Below are positions 28,891-37,217 of a DNA stretch of 64,000 bases, piece after piece. Both the position numbers and the translations under genes were made by a program. Position 1 is the first letter of the stretch, and each line of letters starts with the position of its first letter. The notes beneath the pieces were generated by a model, which made no database searches, was not told the origin of the DNA, and was given only the letters and a program-made list of their open reading frames with translations. The DNA comes from JADKCL01 sp046329055 (GTDB lineage: Bacteria > Bacteroidota > Bacteroidia > J057 > JADKCL01): the NCBI GenBank assembly GCA_046329055.1, contig JAXLVK010000001.1:1-64000 (forward strand). Reading direction: 5' to 3'.

Positions 28891-28923
28891 AGCATCGCGG
28901 GCGCCCTGAGCGCCCGCGATGCT
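28891..28923 (+). terminator. GC-rich hairpin after the 27607 gene
   Basis: AGCATCGCGGGCG (28891-28903) pairs with CGCCCGCGATGCT (28911-28923); the T-run after it is short. Confidence 0.6.
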
Positions 28924-28975
28924 TTCGCTCCCATTCCCCAACGATTTCTCCCATCACCAACACCCGAAAATTCCT

Positions 28976-28983
28976 TAGTTTTG
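28976..28983 (+). promoter_or_regulatory. Candidate -7 element for the beta-lactamase-like gene
   Basis: TAGTTTTG fits TAnnTTTG and lies only 6 nt before the ATG at 28989. If it is used, the message would be leaderless or start translation at the ATG at 29097. Confidence 0.35.
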
Positions 28984-28988
28984 TAGGA

Positions 28989-30005
28989 ATGAATTGGAAA
29001 CTCCCTGGGCGGTCCCGGCGCCAAGCAGACGCGGGACACCATTTGGGTCGAACGGATGCAAAACGTTTCCGCCTGAATGGTATTGTGGGTGGCCTGATGG
29101 CTGCCGCCATGCTGTTTTCCCTTTCCCTCCTGCAGCCGCTGAATGCCCAAACCAAGATCAATTGGGACCTGCCTTTCAGCACGAATCTGCCCGGTGACTC
29201 CCTTGTGCCATTGCAGGCGCTCGTGGATCCTGCGATGCAGGCTGAGCTACTGAAGCAACTGAGCCGCAACCCCAAGTGGAAGCAGCTCATCGCCGAAAAG
29301 AAGATGGCCGTGGGCGTGGTGGACCTCCGCAACAGAGCTCACCTCCGGTTTGCACGGATCAATGGCGACGAGATGATGTACGCCGCGAGCTTGCCCAAGA
29401 TCGCGATCCTGCTCGCATCTATGGACGCCATCGAAAAGAAGCAGATTCCGGAAAACACCGAGATCATGAATGACCTCCGTCTCATGATCAGCTACAGCGA
29501 CAACGAAGCCAGCACCCGCATGATCGACCGGCTCGGCTATGAAAAGATCGAGAAGGTGCTCTGCGACCCCAAATACAAACTCTATGACATCGCCTGTGGC
29601 GGAGGACTTTGGGTAGGAAAACGCTACGCTGCGGACGGCCGACGCTATCCCGATCCGCTGAAAGGGCTGAGCCATGCCGCTAGCGCAACACAGGTCTGCC
29701 GCTTCTACTACATGCTCATCAACGGCAAGTTGGTGAATCAGAAGCGGTCCAAGCAGATGCTGGACATCATGGTGGATCCCGCCTTGCACCACAAGTTCGT
29801 GAACACCCTGGATCAGAAGACTCCCCATGCCAAACTCTTCCGCAAGTCAGGATCTTGGGAAAACTTTCACTCGGATTCCATCTTGGTATGGGGTCCGCGA
29901 CGAAAGTACATCCTGGTAGGCTTGATCGAAGACCCGGAAGGCGAGCAAATCCTGAGGGATTTGGTCAACGTGATTGAAAACGTCCTGCAAATCCCGGGCA
30001 ACTGA
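28989..30005 (+). CDS. Class A beta-lactamase-like serine hydrolase, exported
   Basis: 338 residues from ATG 28989; an internal ATG at 29097 would start directly at the signal peptide (MAAAMLFSLSLLQPLNAQ). Penicillin-recognising motifs are present in order: SxxK as ASLPK, SDN as YSDNEAS, and KSG as RKSGSW. These define the beta-lactamase class A / PBP-like transpeptidase fold. The Glu166 omega-loop is not evident, so beta-lactam hydrolysis cannot be assumed; a cell-wall D,D-peptidase or other acyl hydrolase is equally possible. It is followed 52 nt later by the antiporter-HEAT gene on the same strand. Confidence 0.85.
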   Translation: MNWKLPGRSRRQADAGHHLGRTDAKRFRLNGIVGGLMAAAMLFSLSLLQPLNAQTKINWDLPFSTNLPGDSLVPLQALVDPAMQAELLKQLSRNPKWKQLIAEKKMAVGVVDLRNRAHLRFARINGDEMMYAASLPKIAILLASMDAIEKKQIPENTEIMNDLRLMISYSDNEASTRMIDRLGYEKIEKVLCDPKYKLYDIACGGGLWVGKRYAADGRRYPDPLKGLSHAASATQVCRFYYMLINGKLVNQKRSKQMLDIMVDPALHHKFVNTLDQKTPHAKLFRKSGSWENFHSDSILVWGPRRKYILVGLIEDPEGEQILRDLVNVIENVLQIPGN

Positions 30006-30057
30006 TGCCACAGACAAAAAACACATATCGACCAATAACGCGCACCGATAACGAGCC

Positions 30058-32901
30058 ATGACAATCTATCAGGAAGCACTCAGGTATTTCTTGCGAAAAA
30101 CCTTCGACTTGCGAGAGGGCGAGATGAAGCGCGCCCTCCTTATGCAGTTGAACATCTTCCTGATCATCACCACATTGCTCATTGTCAAGTCCACGGTGCA
30201 GGCGCTGTTCGTGACGACGTATGGAAAGGAGAGCCTGCCATTGGCATTTGTCTTGGCGGCCATTCCAGCGGCCATCGTCTCCACGATCTACACCCGGGTG
30301 CTGTCCCGCGTGGCCTTCAACAAGATCATCGTCGGCACGCTCAGCAGTTCCGTCGCAACCTTGGTTGTGCTGGGCACGCTGCTGATTTTCAATGTCTTCA
30401 CGAGCTGGGCCATCTATGTGTTCTACATTTGGATGACCATCTTCGCCCTGCTCTGCACCTCGCAGTTCTGGATCCTCGCCAACATCGTCTTCAATGCCCG
30501 TGAGGCCAAGAGGCTCTTCGGTTTCATCGGGGCCGGTGGCATCGCGGGAGGGATCGCAGGTGGCTATTCAGCCTCCGCCTTGGCGACCTTCATGACCTCG
30601 GAGTCCTTGCTCTTCGTGGCAGGTGGATTGCTTGCACTTTGCATCCCGATCACCCGACACATCTGGGCGGACAGTGTCGCTCCCACTCAGCAACCCATCC
30701 AACAGAAGAAGCGGATGGGCGGCTTGCAAGAGCATCCCCTATTGCTGATCCTGCATTCTCGGCACCTCACCTACCTCGCCATCATCATCGGCGTGAGTGT
30801 GATCGTGGCCAAATTGGTGGAGTACCAATACACCGCCGTCGCATCCGAGCATTTTCCAAATCCAGAGGAGCTGACTTCGTTTTTCGGGTTCTGGCTCAGT
30901 ACCCTCAGCATCATTTCCCTCTTGGTGCAGCTCTTCATCACCCACCGGGTGGTGGGTGTCTTCGGTGTCGGCACTTCGCTCTTCCTCCTGCCCACGGGCA
31001 TCCTGATCGGTGCGATGCTGCTCTTCCTGTTCCCCTCGTTGTGGGCCGCGATCCTGATCCGCATCGCCGATGGTAGCCTCAAGCAATCCATCAACAAGAG
31101 TGCGACGGAACTGCTCGCCCTTCCCATCCCGACCGACATCAAGAACAGGACCAAGTCCTTCATCGACGTATTCATCGACTGCTTCGCATCGGGAATCGCC
31201 GGATTGATCCTGATTTTCATTGTCAACAAGCTGAACCTGGACACCCGTGCGACCTGCCTCATGATCATCGCTTTGATCGCGGTATGGATCTATTTCGCCT
31301 ATCAAATCCGCAAGGAATACATCCGTTCCTTCAAGCAACGCATGGGCGAGGGCATGGACATTTCCACCAAGCCTGACCCCGGACATGAATCGGTGCTGGG
31401 CGGCTTGTTGCGCGTCTTGGAGTCCGGCGACGAGGGTCAGGTGATCTTCGTCTTGAAAAAGGTGCGCGACCTCAAGGACAAGCGCTTCTTCGAACACATC
31501 CGCAGCCTGCTGCATCACCCCTCCGCGCGCATCCGCTCGGAGGCCCTCAAGTCACTCTACTATTACAACCAGGATCCCATCATCGAAGAAGTCGAGCCGA
31601 TGATCCACGATGAGGATGAGCAGGTGAAAATCAGTGCATTTGAGTACCTGATGCAGCACAGCCGCGACGACCGCTACCAACGGATCGAAGGCTTCCTCCG
31701 CGACCCCGACTACCGCATCAGCGGCGCAGCGCTTGTGGGCCTAGCCCGTGAAACCCGCGACAACTCCGAGTTGCAGCAGCGGTTTGCCCTCGAAAAGCGG
31801 CTCCACGACCGCCTTGAGGAAATCGCCAACGAGGATGACATGGAAAAATTCCAAGTCATGCGGACGGACCTCCTCAAGGCCATCGGATTCTCCTCCAGCG
31901 TGCGCCTCTTCTTCGTGATCGAGAGCGCCTTCCACGATCCCGACCCCAACATGGTCGGGACCGCGATCGAGGCGGCTGGCAATACCATGCACCTGAGCTT
32001 CGTCCCACCGCTGATGGAGATGCTTTCGGACGAGCGCTACTTCTCGCAAGCCCGTGAAGCCTTGCTACATTATGGGCATGGCATCGTGGAGCCGCTTGCA
32101 GAGCTTGTTCGTCAGCCGGGTACCCGGAGCGATGTGGTGCGCTACGTGCCCTCCGTGCTGGAGCGCATCGACTCACAGGCCTCAGTCGATTGCATCCTAG
32201 AGCTGCTCGACCACGAGGATGTGACCATCCATTTGGAGGCGCTCAGGTCGCTCAACTCCATGAAAATCAATTACCCGCACCTTCGCTTCCACAAGAAGGC
32301 GATCGTGCAGCGGATCATGGAGGAGGTGCGGCTTTACCAAAACACCCTCTCCGTCCTCTACGCCCAGAAGAAAATCCGCGAAGAAAGCCTGCTGCATATC
32401 CTCACTCCACAGGAGACCGCTGAGGATCAAGCACGGGAGGCATTGCTCAAGCTGCTGGAAAGCCGGATGGACGGACATTTGGAGCGCATTTTCCGTCTCC
32501 TCGGCCTGAAGTACCCCACCGAGGACATCCTCCCGATCTACGAAGGCCTCCAGAGCAACAAGCCCGACTTGCGGGTGAATGCGGTGGAATTTCTGGAGAA
32601 TCTCCTCGATAGCAGCCTCAAAAAGGTGCTGATCCCGGTCTTGGAGACTGCATTGCTCGATGGCATCACGGACGAGACGATCCAAAACTTGGACATCCGC
32701 ATCCCCGACGAATTCACCTGCTACAAAACGCTGCTCGAAGGCAAGGACGTCCGCATCAAGCTTGCTGTCGTGAACCTGATCGGCGAGACCCACGACCCCA
32801 AATTCATGCCGCTGCTGAAAGGGCAAAGCACCGACGTCGGAGGTCCCAAGCGCCTGACCGAAACAAGTTCCAAAGACTCCAAGGAGTCAAACGTTGCATA
32901 G
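30058..32901 (+). CDS. ATP/ADP antiporter-like membrane protein fused to HEAT-like repeats
   Basis: 947 residues. Residues ~25-425 contain about 12 hydrophobic segments with nucleotide-transporter-like features (LLIVKSTVQALFVTTYGKES, QFWILANIVFNAREAKRLFG, then GAGGIAGGIAGGY, IADGSLKQSINKSATELLAL), as in the NTT/Tlc family. Residues ~445-930 are alpha-helical HEAT-like repeats (LHHPSARIRSEALKSLYYYN, RDPDYRISGAALVGLARETR, LDHEDVTIHLEALRSLNSM). NTT proteins exchange ATP and ADP in obligate intracellular bacteria. In free-living Bacteroidota these fusions have no established substrate, so ATP exchange is not asserted. Confidence 0.8.
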   Translation: MTIYQEALRYFLRKTFDLREGEMKRALLMQLNIFLIITTLLIVKSTVQALFVTTYGKESLPLAFVLAAIPAAIVSTIYTRVLSRVAFNKIIVGTLSSSVATLVVLGTLLIFNVFTSWAIYVFYIWMTIFALLCTSQFWILANIVFNAREAKRLFGFIGAGGIAGGIAGGYSASALATFMTSESLLFVAGGLLALCIPITRHIWADSVAPTQQPIQQKKRMGGLQEHPLLLILHSRHLTYLAIIIGVSVIVAKLVEYQYTAVASEHFPNPEELTSFFGFWLSTLSIISLLVQLFITHRVVGVFGVGTSLFLLPTGILIGAMLLFLFPSLWAAILIRIADGSLKQSINKSATELLALPIPTDIKNRTKSFIDVFIDCFASGIAGLILIFIVNKLNLDTRATCLMIIALIAVWIYFAYQIRKEYIRSFKQRMGEGMDISTKPDPGHESVLGGLLRVLESGDEGQVIFVLKKVRDLKDKRFFEHIRSLLHHPSARIRSEALKSLYYYNQDPIIEEVEPMIHDEDEQVKISAFEYLMQHSRDDRYQRIEGFLRDPDYRISGAALVGLARETRDNSELQQRFALEKRLHDRLEEIANEDDMEKFQVMRTDLLKAIGFSSSVRLFFVIESAFHDPDPNMVGTAIEAAGNTMHLSFVPPLMEMLSDERYFSQAREALLHYGHGIVEPLAELVRQPGTRSDVVRYVPSVLERIDSQASVDCILELLDHEDVTIHLEALRSLNSMKINYPHLRFHKKAIVQRIMEEVRLYQNTLSVLYAQKKIREESLLHILTPQETAEDQAREALLKLLESRMDGHLERIFRLLGLKYPTEDILPIYEGLQSNKPDLRVNAVEFLENLLDSSLKKVLIPVLETALLDGITDETIQNLDIRIPDEFTCYKTLLEGKDVRIKLAVVNLIGETHDPKFMPLLKGQSTDVGGPKRLTETSSKDSKESNVA

Positions 32902-32923
32902 CACCTGCTTTTCGATAATTTTG
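32894..32923 (+). promoter_or_regulatory. Promoter for the tRNA cluster
   Basis: TTG (32894-32896), a 19-nt spacer, and TAATTTTG (32916-32923) match the Bacteroidota -33/-7 consensus well. The first tRNA begins 47 nt downstream. Confidence 0.6.
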
Positions 32924-32970
32924 AAATACCGCAATCCGGGACGGGGCAACCTGCCTATTCCGGTCAAATG

Positions 32971-33043
32971 AAGGGAGTAGCTCAGTTGGAAGAGCGCTGT
33001 TTTGCGAAACCAGAGGCCGCGGGTTCGATCCCCGCCTCCCTTT
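32971..33043 (+). tRNA. tRNA, anticodon read as GCG (Arg?), atypical
   Basis: Acceptor AAGGGAG (32971-32977) pairs with CTCCCTT (33036-33042). D-arm GCTC...GAGC and T-arm GCGGG-TTCGATC-CCCGC are clear. The 17-nt anticodon arm CTGTTTTGCGAAACCAG gives loop TTGCGAA and anticodon GCG, with a T-C mismatch in the stem. GCG is unusual for bacterial tRNA-Arg, so the isotype is uncertain. No CCA is encoded. Confidence 0.7.
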
Positions 33044-33049
33044 CCGTTC

Positions 33050-33121
33050 GTCGATGTAGCTCAGCGGAAGAGCGATTGATTCATACTCAGTAGGCCGCGG
33101 GTTCGATTCCCGTCATCGACG
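33050..33121 (+). tRNA. tRNA-Met (CAT)
   Basis: Acceptor GTCGATG (33050-33056) pairs perfectly with CATCGAC (33114-33120). D-arm GCTC...GAGC and T-arm GCGGG-TTCGATT-CCCGT are present. Anticodon arm ATTGA-TTCATAC-TCAGT has anticodon CAT. Elongator, initiator and Ile2 types cannot be told apart securely; it starts 7 nt after the previous tRNA. Confidence 0.8.
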
Positions 33122-33124
33122 GCA

Positions 33125-33199
33125 TGGGGTGTAGCTCAGATGGAAGAGCGCCTGCACATCAAGCAGGAGGCCGCTGGTTCGAATCCAGCCGCTCCACCA
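33125..33199 (+). tRNA. tRNA, isotype unresolved
   Basis: D-arm GCTC-AGATGGAA-GAGC and T-arm GCTGG-TTCGAAT-CCAGC are canonical. The anticodon arm CCTGC-ACATCAA-GCAGG has a perfect stem but a C at position 33 where U is expected. The triplet at 34-36 reads ATC. The acceptor TGGGGTG/CGCTCCA needs two wobble pairs and is followed by CCA. Its translation is open and would falsely extend the next gene. Confidence 0.7.
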
Positions 33200-33216
33200 A
33201 ATTGGTTCGCAAAGCT

Positions 33217-34557
33217 GTGACGACTTCCAAGGAACATATCCAGGAGCTGCTCCATGCGCACAAACTCGTTTTGGAGGAGGTGTTGCAGGGCTTGGCGGAC
33301 CATCCGGAGTTGGCCGATGAGGAAACCCGCCTCAAGAGCCTGATCGCCAAGATCAATCGTCAAGCGCGCAAGCAAAACAGGGCGAGCAGCAAGGAAATCA
33401 CCCGCTCGGAGGATGCCTCCAAAATCGCTGCATCTGCCCTGTTCCAGCTGAATGACGAACGCAACTTGGGCCAATTGAGCCTGCCGGAAGTGACCGAGGA
33501 TGTCCGCGAGCTCAAGAATGCCAAGTCCTGCTACATCTGCAAGGCGCCGTTCCGGCGGTTGCACGAGTTCTACCATCAGCTTTGCCCAGATTGTGCGGCG
33601 GAAAATTACCATCGGAGGTCAGAAGCAGCGGACATGAGGGGCAGGATCGCATTGGTGACCGGGGGCAGGATCAAGATCGGATTCGAGATCGCGATGAAGC
33701 TGCTGCGTTGGGGTGCCCGAGTGATCGTCACGACGCGTTTCCCCGCCAATGCGATTGCGGCATTTCAAGCGGAGGCAGATGCTGGTGAATGGATGGATCG
33801 CTTGGAGGTGGTCGGCTTGGATCTGCGGAATCTGAAGGAAGTGGAGGCGCTGATCGAACGGTTGCACCTGAACCTGCCGCACTTGGACATCCTCATCCAC
33901 AATGCTGCACAGACCGTCAAGCGGCCCATTGAGTTTTATGCCCCGCTTTTGGCAAGAGAAAAGGGCAGCCATCTCCTAGAGGACAAGGCTTCCCTCCTAC
34001 CCGGCTTGCCATCGCCCTATTTCCCTGCTGGAAAAACCGACCTCTACGGTCAACAGGCAGACTTGCGACCGCAGAATTCCTGGTTGCAGCCCATTGACGA
34101 AGTGAGCCTGCTGGAAATGCTGGAGGTCCAACTCGTCAATGTCACGGCACCCTTTCGGCTGAACAGTGCATTGAAGCCCCTGATGGAGCGATCGCCCTTC
34201 ACCCGACGCTTCATCGTGAATGTCTCGGCGATGGAAGGCGTCTTCAACCGCGCTTACAAGAGCCCAAACCATCCGCATACCAACATGGCCAAGGCCGCGC
34301 TCAACATGATGACCCGGACATCTGCCGAAGGGTATGCGCAGGCGGGCATCTACATGACGAGCGTGGACACGGGCTGGATCACGGATGAAAATCCCGCCCC
34401 GAAGAAGGAAGTCTTGCGCAACCAAGGATTTGTACCGCCGCTGGATGTGGTCGATGGCGCAGCCCGCGTATTGGCGCCAATCGTCGATGGCATCAACCTG
34501 CCTGAAACGCCGCAGTTTGGCGTATTTCTCAAAGATTACAAAGTCAGCCCATGGTAA
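33217..34557 (+). CDS. SDR-family protein with N-terminal zinc-ribbon-like motif, catalytic Tyr replaced
   Basis: 446 residues from GTG 33217 (TTG 33202 is an alternative); an upstream ATG at 33124 lies inside a tRNA and is rejected. Residues ~1-95 are helical, followed by CYICKAPF...LCPDC, a two-CxxC zinc-ribbon-like motif. The rest is an SDR Rossmann domain with TGGRIKIGFEIA, LDLRNL, HNAAQT and VNVSAMEG. The usual YxxxK reads HTNMAK, with Thr at the Tyr position. The same HTNMAKAALNMM stretch occurs in a known eukaryotic/bacterial SDR subgroup. Its stop overlaps the next gene by 7 nt, indicating coupling. Confidence 0.85.
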   Translation: MTTSKEHIQELLHAHKLVLEEVLQGLADHPELADEETRLKSLIAKINRQARKQNRASSKEITRSEDASKIAASALFQLNDERNLGQLSLPEVTEDVRELKNAKSCYICKAPFRRLHEFYHQLCPDCAAENYHRRSEAADMRGRIALVTGGRIKIGFEIAMKLLRWGARVIVTTRFPANAIAAFQAEADAGEWMDRLEVVGLDLRNLKEVEALIERLHLNLPHLDILIHNAAQTVKRPIEFYAPLLAREKGSHLLEDKASLLPGLPSPYFPAGKTDLYGQQADLRPQNSWLQPIDEVSLLEMLEVQLVNVTAPFRLNSALKPLMERSPFTRRFIVNVSAMEGVFNRAYKSPNHPHTNMAKAALNMMTRTSAEGYAQAGIYMTSVDTGWITDENPAPKKEVLRNQGFVPPLDVVDGAARVLAPIVDGINLPETPQFGVFLKDYKVSPW

Positions 34558-35735
34558 ATGATGAGCAATTCATCCCCGATGAGATTGTCTGTCCTGTAGG
34601 TCCCCTTGGAGAAGGACTGGAATTTGACATTGCCGAAATCGAGCCGCTGCTGGACTTCCTGCATTCCAACCAGGCAGCCTCGGAGCAATTGGTTTTCCAA
34701 AGGGGGACGGTCACCGCTGGGCAGACCTTGGATTGCTGCAAGCAAGCGCTAGGTCCGGCGGGGGCACGCCTGCTGACCCATGCCCTCAAGGGCAACGACA
34801 AGATCAAATCCATCTTATTCGGTACAGGCAGCATCGCGAACCAAGGCGCATCTTACGTGGCCGACCTCTTGAGGGAAAATGCCTCAATCGAGACGGTCTA
34901 TCTGGGCTGCAACTTGATTGCCGCGAAAGGGATGGAAGTTCTCGCAGATGCATTGGAATCCAACCCGCAGGTACATGCCTTATGGCTCAAACGCAATCCC
35001 TTGGGCTTGGGAGGCGCGAGGGCATTGGCGAAGCTGCTGGGCAAAAACCGGAACATCCGGACCCTGGACCTCGTGAATACCGGTATCGGTAGGGTGGGCC
35101 TTGAAGCCATCGTGGAAGCACTGGTTCAGAATGATTACCCGATCGAACGGATATACCTCAGCGGAAATTACTTGGAGGGTGGGTCAGCCAACACGTTGTC
35201 TAAATTGCTCCTCGGAAACTCGCACCTGCGGGAGCTCTATCTGAGTGTCAATCGGCTGGGTGATGCAGGCACGGTCGAAATCGCCTCCGCATTGGCGAAA
35301 AACCAGCATTTGAAAGTCCTGAGCCTTGCCAGCAATGGCATCGGACCGGCCAGCATCGAGGCGCTCTGTCATGCGCTCACCAATCATGAAAGCCTGCAAT
35401 TCCTTGATCTCGGATACCCACGTTCCACCCGGGTGCTCGGCGGCTCCGCGAATTGCGCGGGCGACACAGGAGCCATCCACATCGCGAACATGGTCCTGCT
35501 CAATGAATCCCTCCTCCACTTGGACATTCGCAGGAATGGCATTGGGCTGCACGGCTTGAAATGCATCAACGATGCGCTCCGCGAGAACCATGTCTTGCAG
35601 GAACTGGTTCACGACAGCACCCGCACAGTCTGGCTCAAGCAGGCCATCCGCGACAAGCTCGCCCGCAACCGCGAAGGAAAACAGATGCCTGCAATACCGG
35701 ATGATGTTTTGGCAATCAAGAGCGTTTACCGCTGA
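34551..35735 (+). CDS. Leucine-rich-repeat (ribonuclease-inhibitor-type) protein
   Basis: 394 residues. About ten LRRs of 28-29 residues of the RI type run from residue ~50 to ~355, for example NASIETVYLGCNLIAAKGME, NPQVHALWLKRNPLGLGGAR, RNIRTLDLVNTGIGRVGLEA and QHLKVLSLASNGIGPASIEA. There is no signal peptide, so it is probably a cytoplasmic protein-binding solenoid. The ATG at 34551 overlaps the SDR stop, implying co-expression with the SDR protein. Base composition is like the host's, unlike the next two genes. Confidence 0.88.
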   Translation: MVNDEQFIPDEIVCPVGPLGEGLEFDIAEIEPLLDFLHSNQAASEQLVFQRGTVTAGQTLDCCKQALGPAGARLLTHALKGNDKIKSILFGTGSIANQGASYVADLLRENASIETVYLGCNLIAAKGMEVLADALESNPQVHALWLKRNPLGLGGARALAKLLGKNRNIRTLDLVNTGIGRVGLEAIVEALVQNDYPIERIYLSGNYLEGGSANTLSKLLLGNSHLRELYLSVNRLGDAGTVEIASALAKNQHLKVLSLASNGIGPASIEALCHALTNHESLQFLDLGYPRSTRVLGGSANCAGDTGAIHIANMVLLNESLLHLDIRRNGIGLHGLKCINDALRENHVLQELVHDSTRTVWLKQAIRDKLARNREGKQMPAIPDDVLAIKSVYR

Positions 35736-35799
35736 GGACATAGGGTGGGAAACTGTTATCACGCGAGAAATCCAGTGAAACTAATATTTCAATTTCAAC

Positions 35800-35807
35800 T
35801 ATCTTTG
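35800..35807 (+). promoter_or_regulatory. Candidate promoter -7 element of the ATPase cassette
   Basis: TATCTTTG matches TAnnTTTG, 22 nt before the ATG at 35829, in a locally AT-rich stretch. AGGAAAGG near the ATG resembles a ribosome binding site, uncommon in this phylum. Confidence 0.45.
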
Positions 35808-35828
35808 TTTTGATACAGTAGGAAAGGC

Positions 35829-37217
35829 ATGAAGCTGAAGGTTACGAATCTCGGAGTACTAGGCAACGCGGAGATCGATCTATCGAAGCGTATCAACCTA
35901 TTTTTTGGGGAAAATGGGACAGGTAAGACGTACATATCATACCTGGTGTACGCGGTTGCCTCGATGAATGGCTCTTTTCCGATCAGAGATGTAGAGCTTG
36001 TTGAAAATGGATTCTCATTTAAGGTTTCAGAAGATCAATTAGAATCCGCTAGGAAGTACTTATGCGAGATGGTCTTGGATGACCTGCCGATTATTTTCGG
36101 AATTGGGAAAAACCGCAATAACTCTTTGTTCAAAAACACCCGGTTGGAGATTCTTGCACCCAAGAATTTTTATCAAGATTTTGTCTCGAAAGCAGGTGAG
36201 ATACCCTTTGACTTGGGACTGTTCTCGGGATTGGCAAGGAAAAAACCGGACTCATCCATTCTTACGATTCTACAGGAATCCTTCACAGAGAAAGAATCAG
36301 GTTGGACTCTAGGCACCGTTAGCAGATTTGCAGCCAAAGAGATTCTGAAGAAACTTGCTACTAGTCCTATCACGACATCAACGATTTTTCCAGTCGAGAG
36401 GAATTCCGTCTATACCTTTAGCAAGGAGCTTTCTGTCCGGAGGAACGAGATTTTGGACGAACTACAAGGTTTGTCCATGACGAAAGGGAATGCTCGGGAA
36501 TTTACAAGACTAGGAGAGCGAACCACAAGGTATCCAAAGCCGATTCGTGACGCTCTGCGCGTCGCCGAGGATCTTGAAAACATCAGCAAGTCCAACTCCT
36601 TTCTATTTGACCTCGCAGTTTCGATGGAGAGAGAACTACTTGGAGGTGGTGTCAAGACAAGTAAAGATGGCCAAGTGGAATTTGTCAGTTTGCGTGCCCC
36701 CAAACTGAGCCTTTCGATTCATCAAAGCAGTTCCATTGTCAAGACGCTGGCAAGTTTGATCATTTACCTCAAGCACCGCGCCACGCGTGAGGACCTCGTG
36801 ATCATTGATGAACCAGAACTGAACCTTCATCCCAAGGCACAGATATTGCTCACTCGGTACATCGTTCGAATGGCTAAGGCTGGCCTTCGCTTCATCATCA
36901 GTACCCATTCGGATTATATTGTAAGAGAATTCAACAACCTCATGATGCTGCATAGCAAGAAGGAAGATCATGAGCAGAGAAAGATTGGAATTGAACTCGG
37001 ATATGCTGAGACCGATGTTGACGGTTTAGATCCGATAGATGTCGGCGCGCTATATTTCTCTTTCCCCTCTGAGGACGAAGAAAAAGCCATCGCGACCGCT
37101 ATCCCAGTTGACGAATTCGGGGTTGAGGTTTCCTCATTTGACGAGACCATTACGGCACTCAACCGGGTATCGGATGAACTCTACTACGCGAAGAAATATG
37201 GCAAAGTCCATTCCTGA
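35829..37217 (+). CDS. AAA-type (AAA15/AAA21-like) ATPase of an ATPase-nuclease pair
   Basis: 462 residues with a split ABC/SMC-like ATPase. Walker A is FFGENGTGKTYISYLVYA (residues ~29-46). A long helical insert (~60-260) follows, then the signature-like SSSIVKTLASLIIYLKHR, Walker B LVIIDEPELNLHP (~325-337) and switch His FIISTHSDYIV (~356-366). This layout is found in OLD-like and many defence-associated ATPases. The gene is visibly more AT-rich than its neighbours, suggesting acquisition. Its last 20 nt overlap the next gene, so the two proteins probably work together. No TOPRIM domain is seen, arguing against a classic OLD nuclease. Confidence 0.8.
   Translation: MKLKVTNLGVLGNAEIDLSKRINLFFGENGTGKTYISYLVYAVASMNGSFPIRDVELVENGFSFKVSEDQLESARKYLCEMVLDDLPIIFGIGKNRNNSLFKNTRLEILAPKNFYQDFVSKAGEIPFDLGLFSGLARKKPDSSILTILQESFTEKESGWTLGTVSRFAAKEILKKLATSPITTSTIFPVERNSVYTFSKELSVRRNEILDELQGLSMTKGNAREFTRLGERTTRYPKPIRDALRVAEDLENISKSNSFLFDLAVSMERELLGGGVKTSKDGQVEFVSLRAPKLSLSIHQSSSIVKTLASLIIYLKHRATREDLVIIDEPELNLHPKAQILLTRYIVRMAKAGLRFIISTHSDYIVREFNNLMMLHSKKEDHEQRKIGIELGYAETDVDGLDPIDVGALYFSFPSEDEEKAIATAIPVDEFGVEVSSFDETITALNRVSDELYYAKKYGKVHS

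Noticed and set aside
28989..30005. Calling the hydrolase a resistance beta-lactamase
   Set aside because: SxxK, SDN and KSG alone do not show beta-lactam hydrolysis and no clear omega-loop Glu is visible.
33124..33216. N-terminal extension of the SDR protein from an ATG at 33124
   Set aside because: It translates the third tRNA gene.
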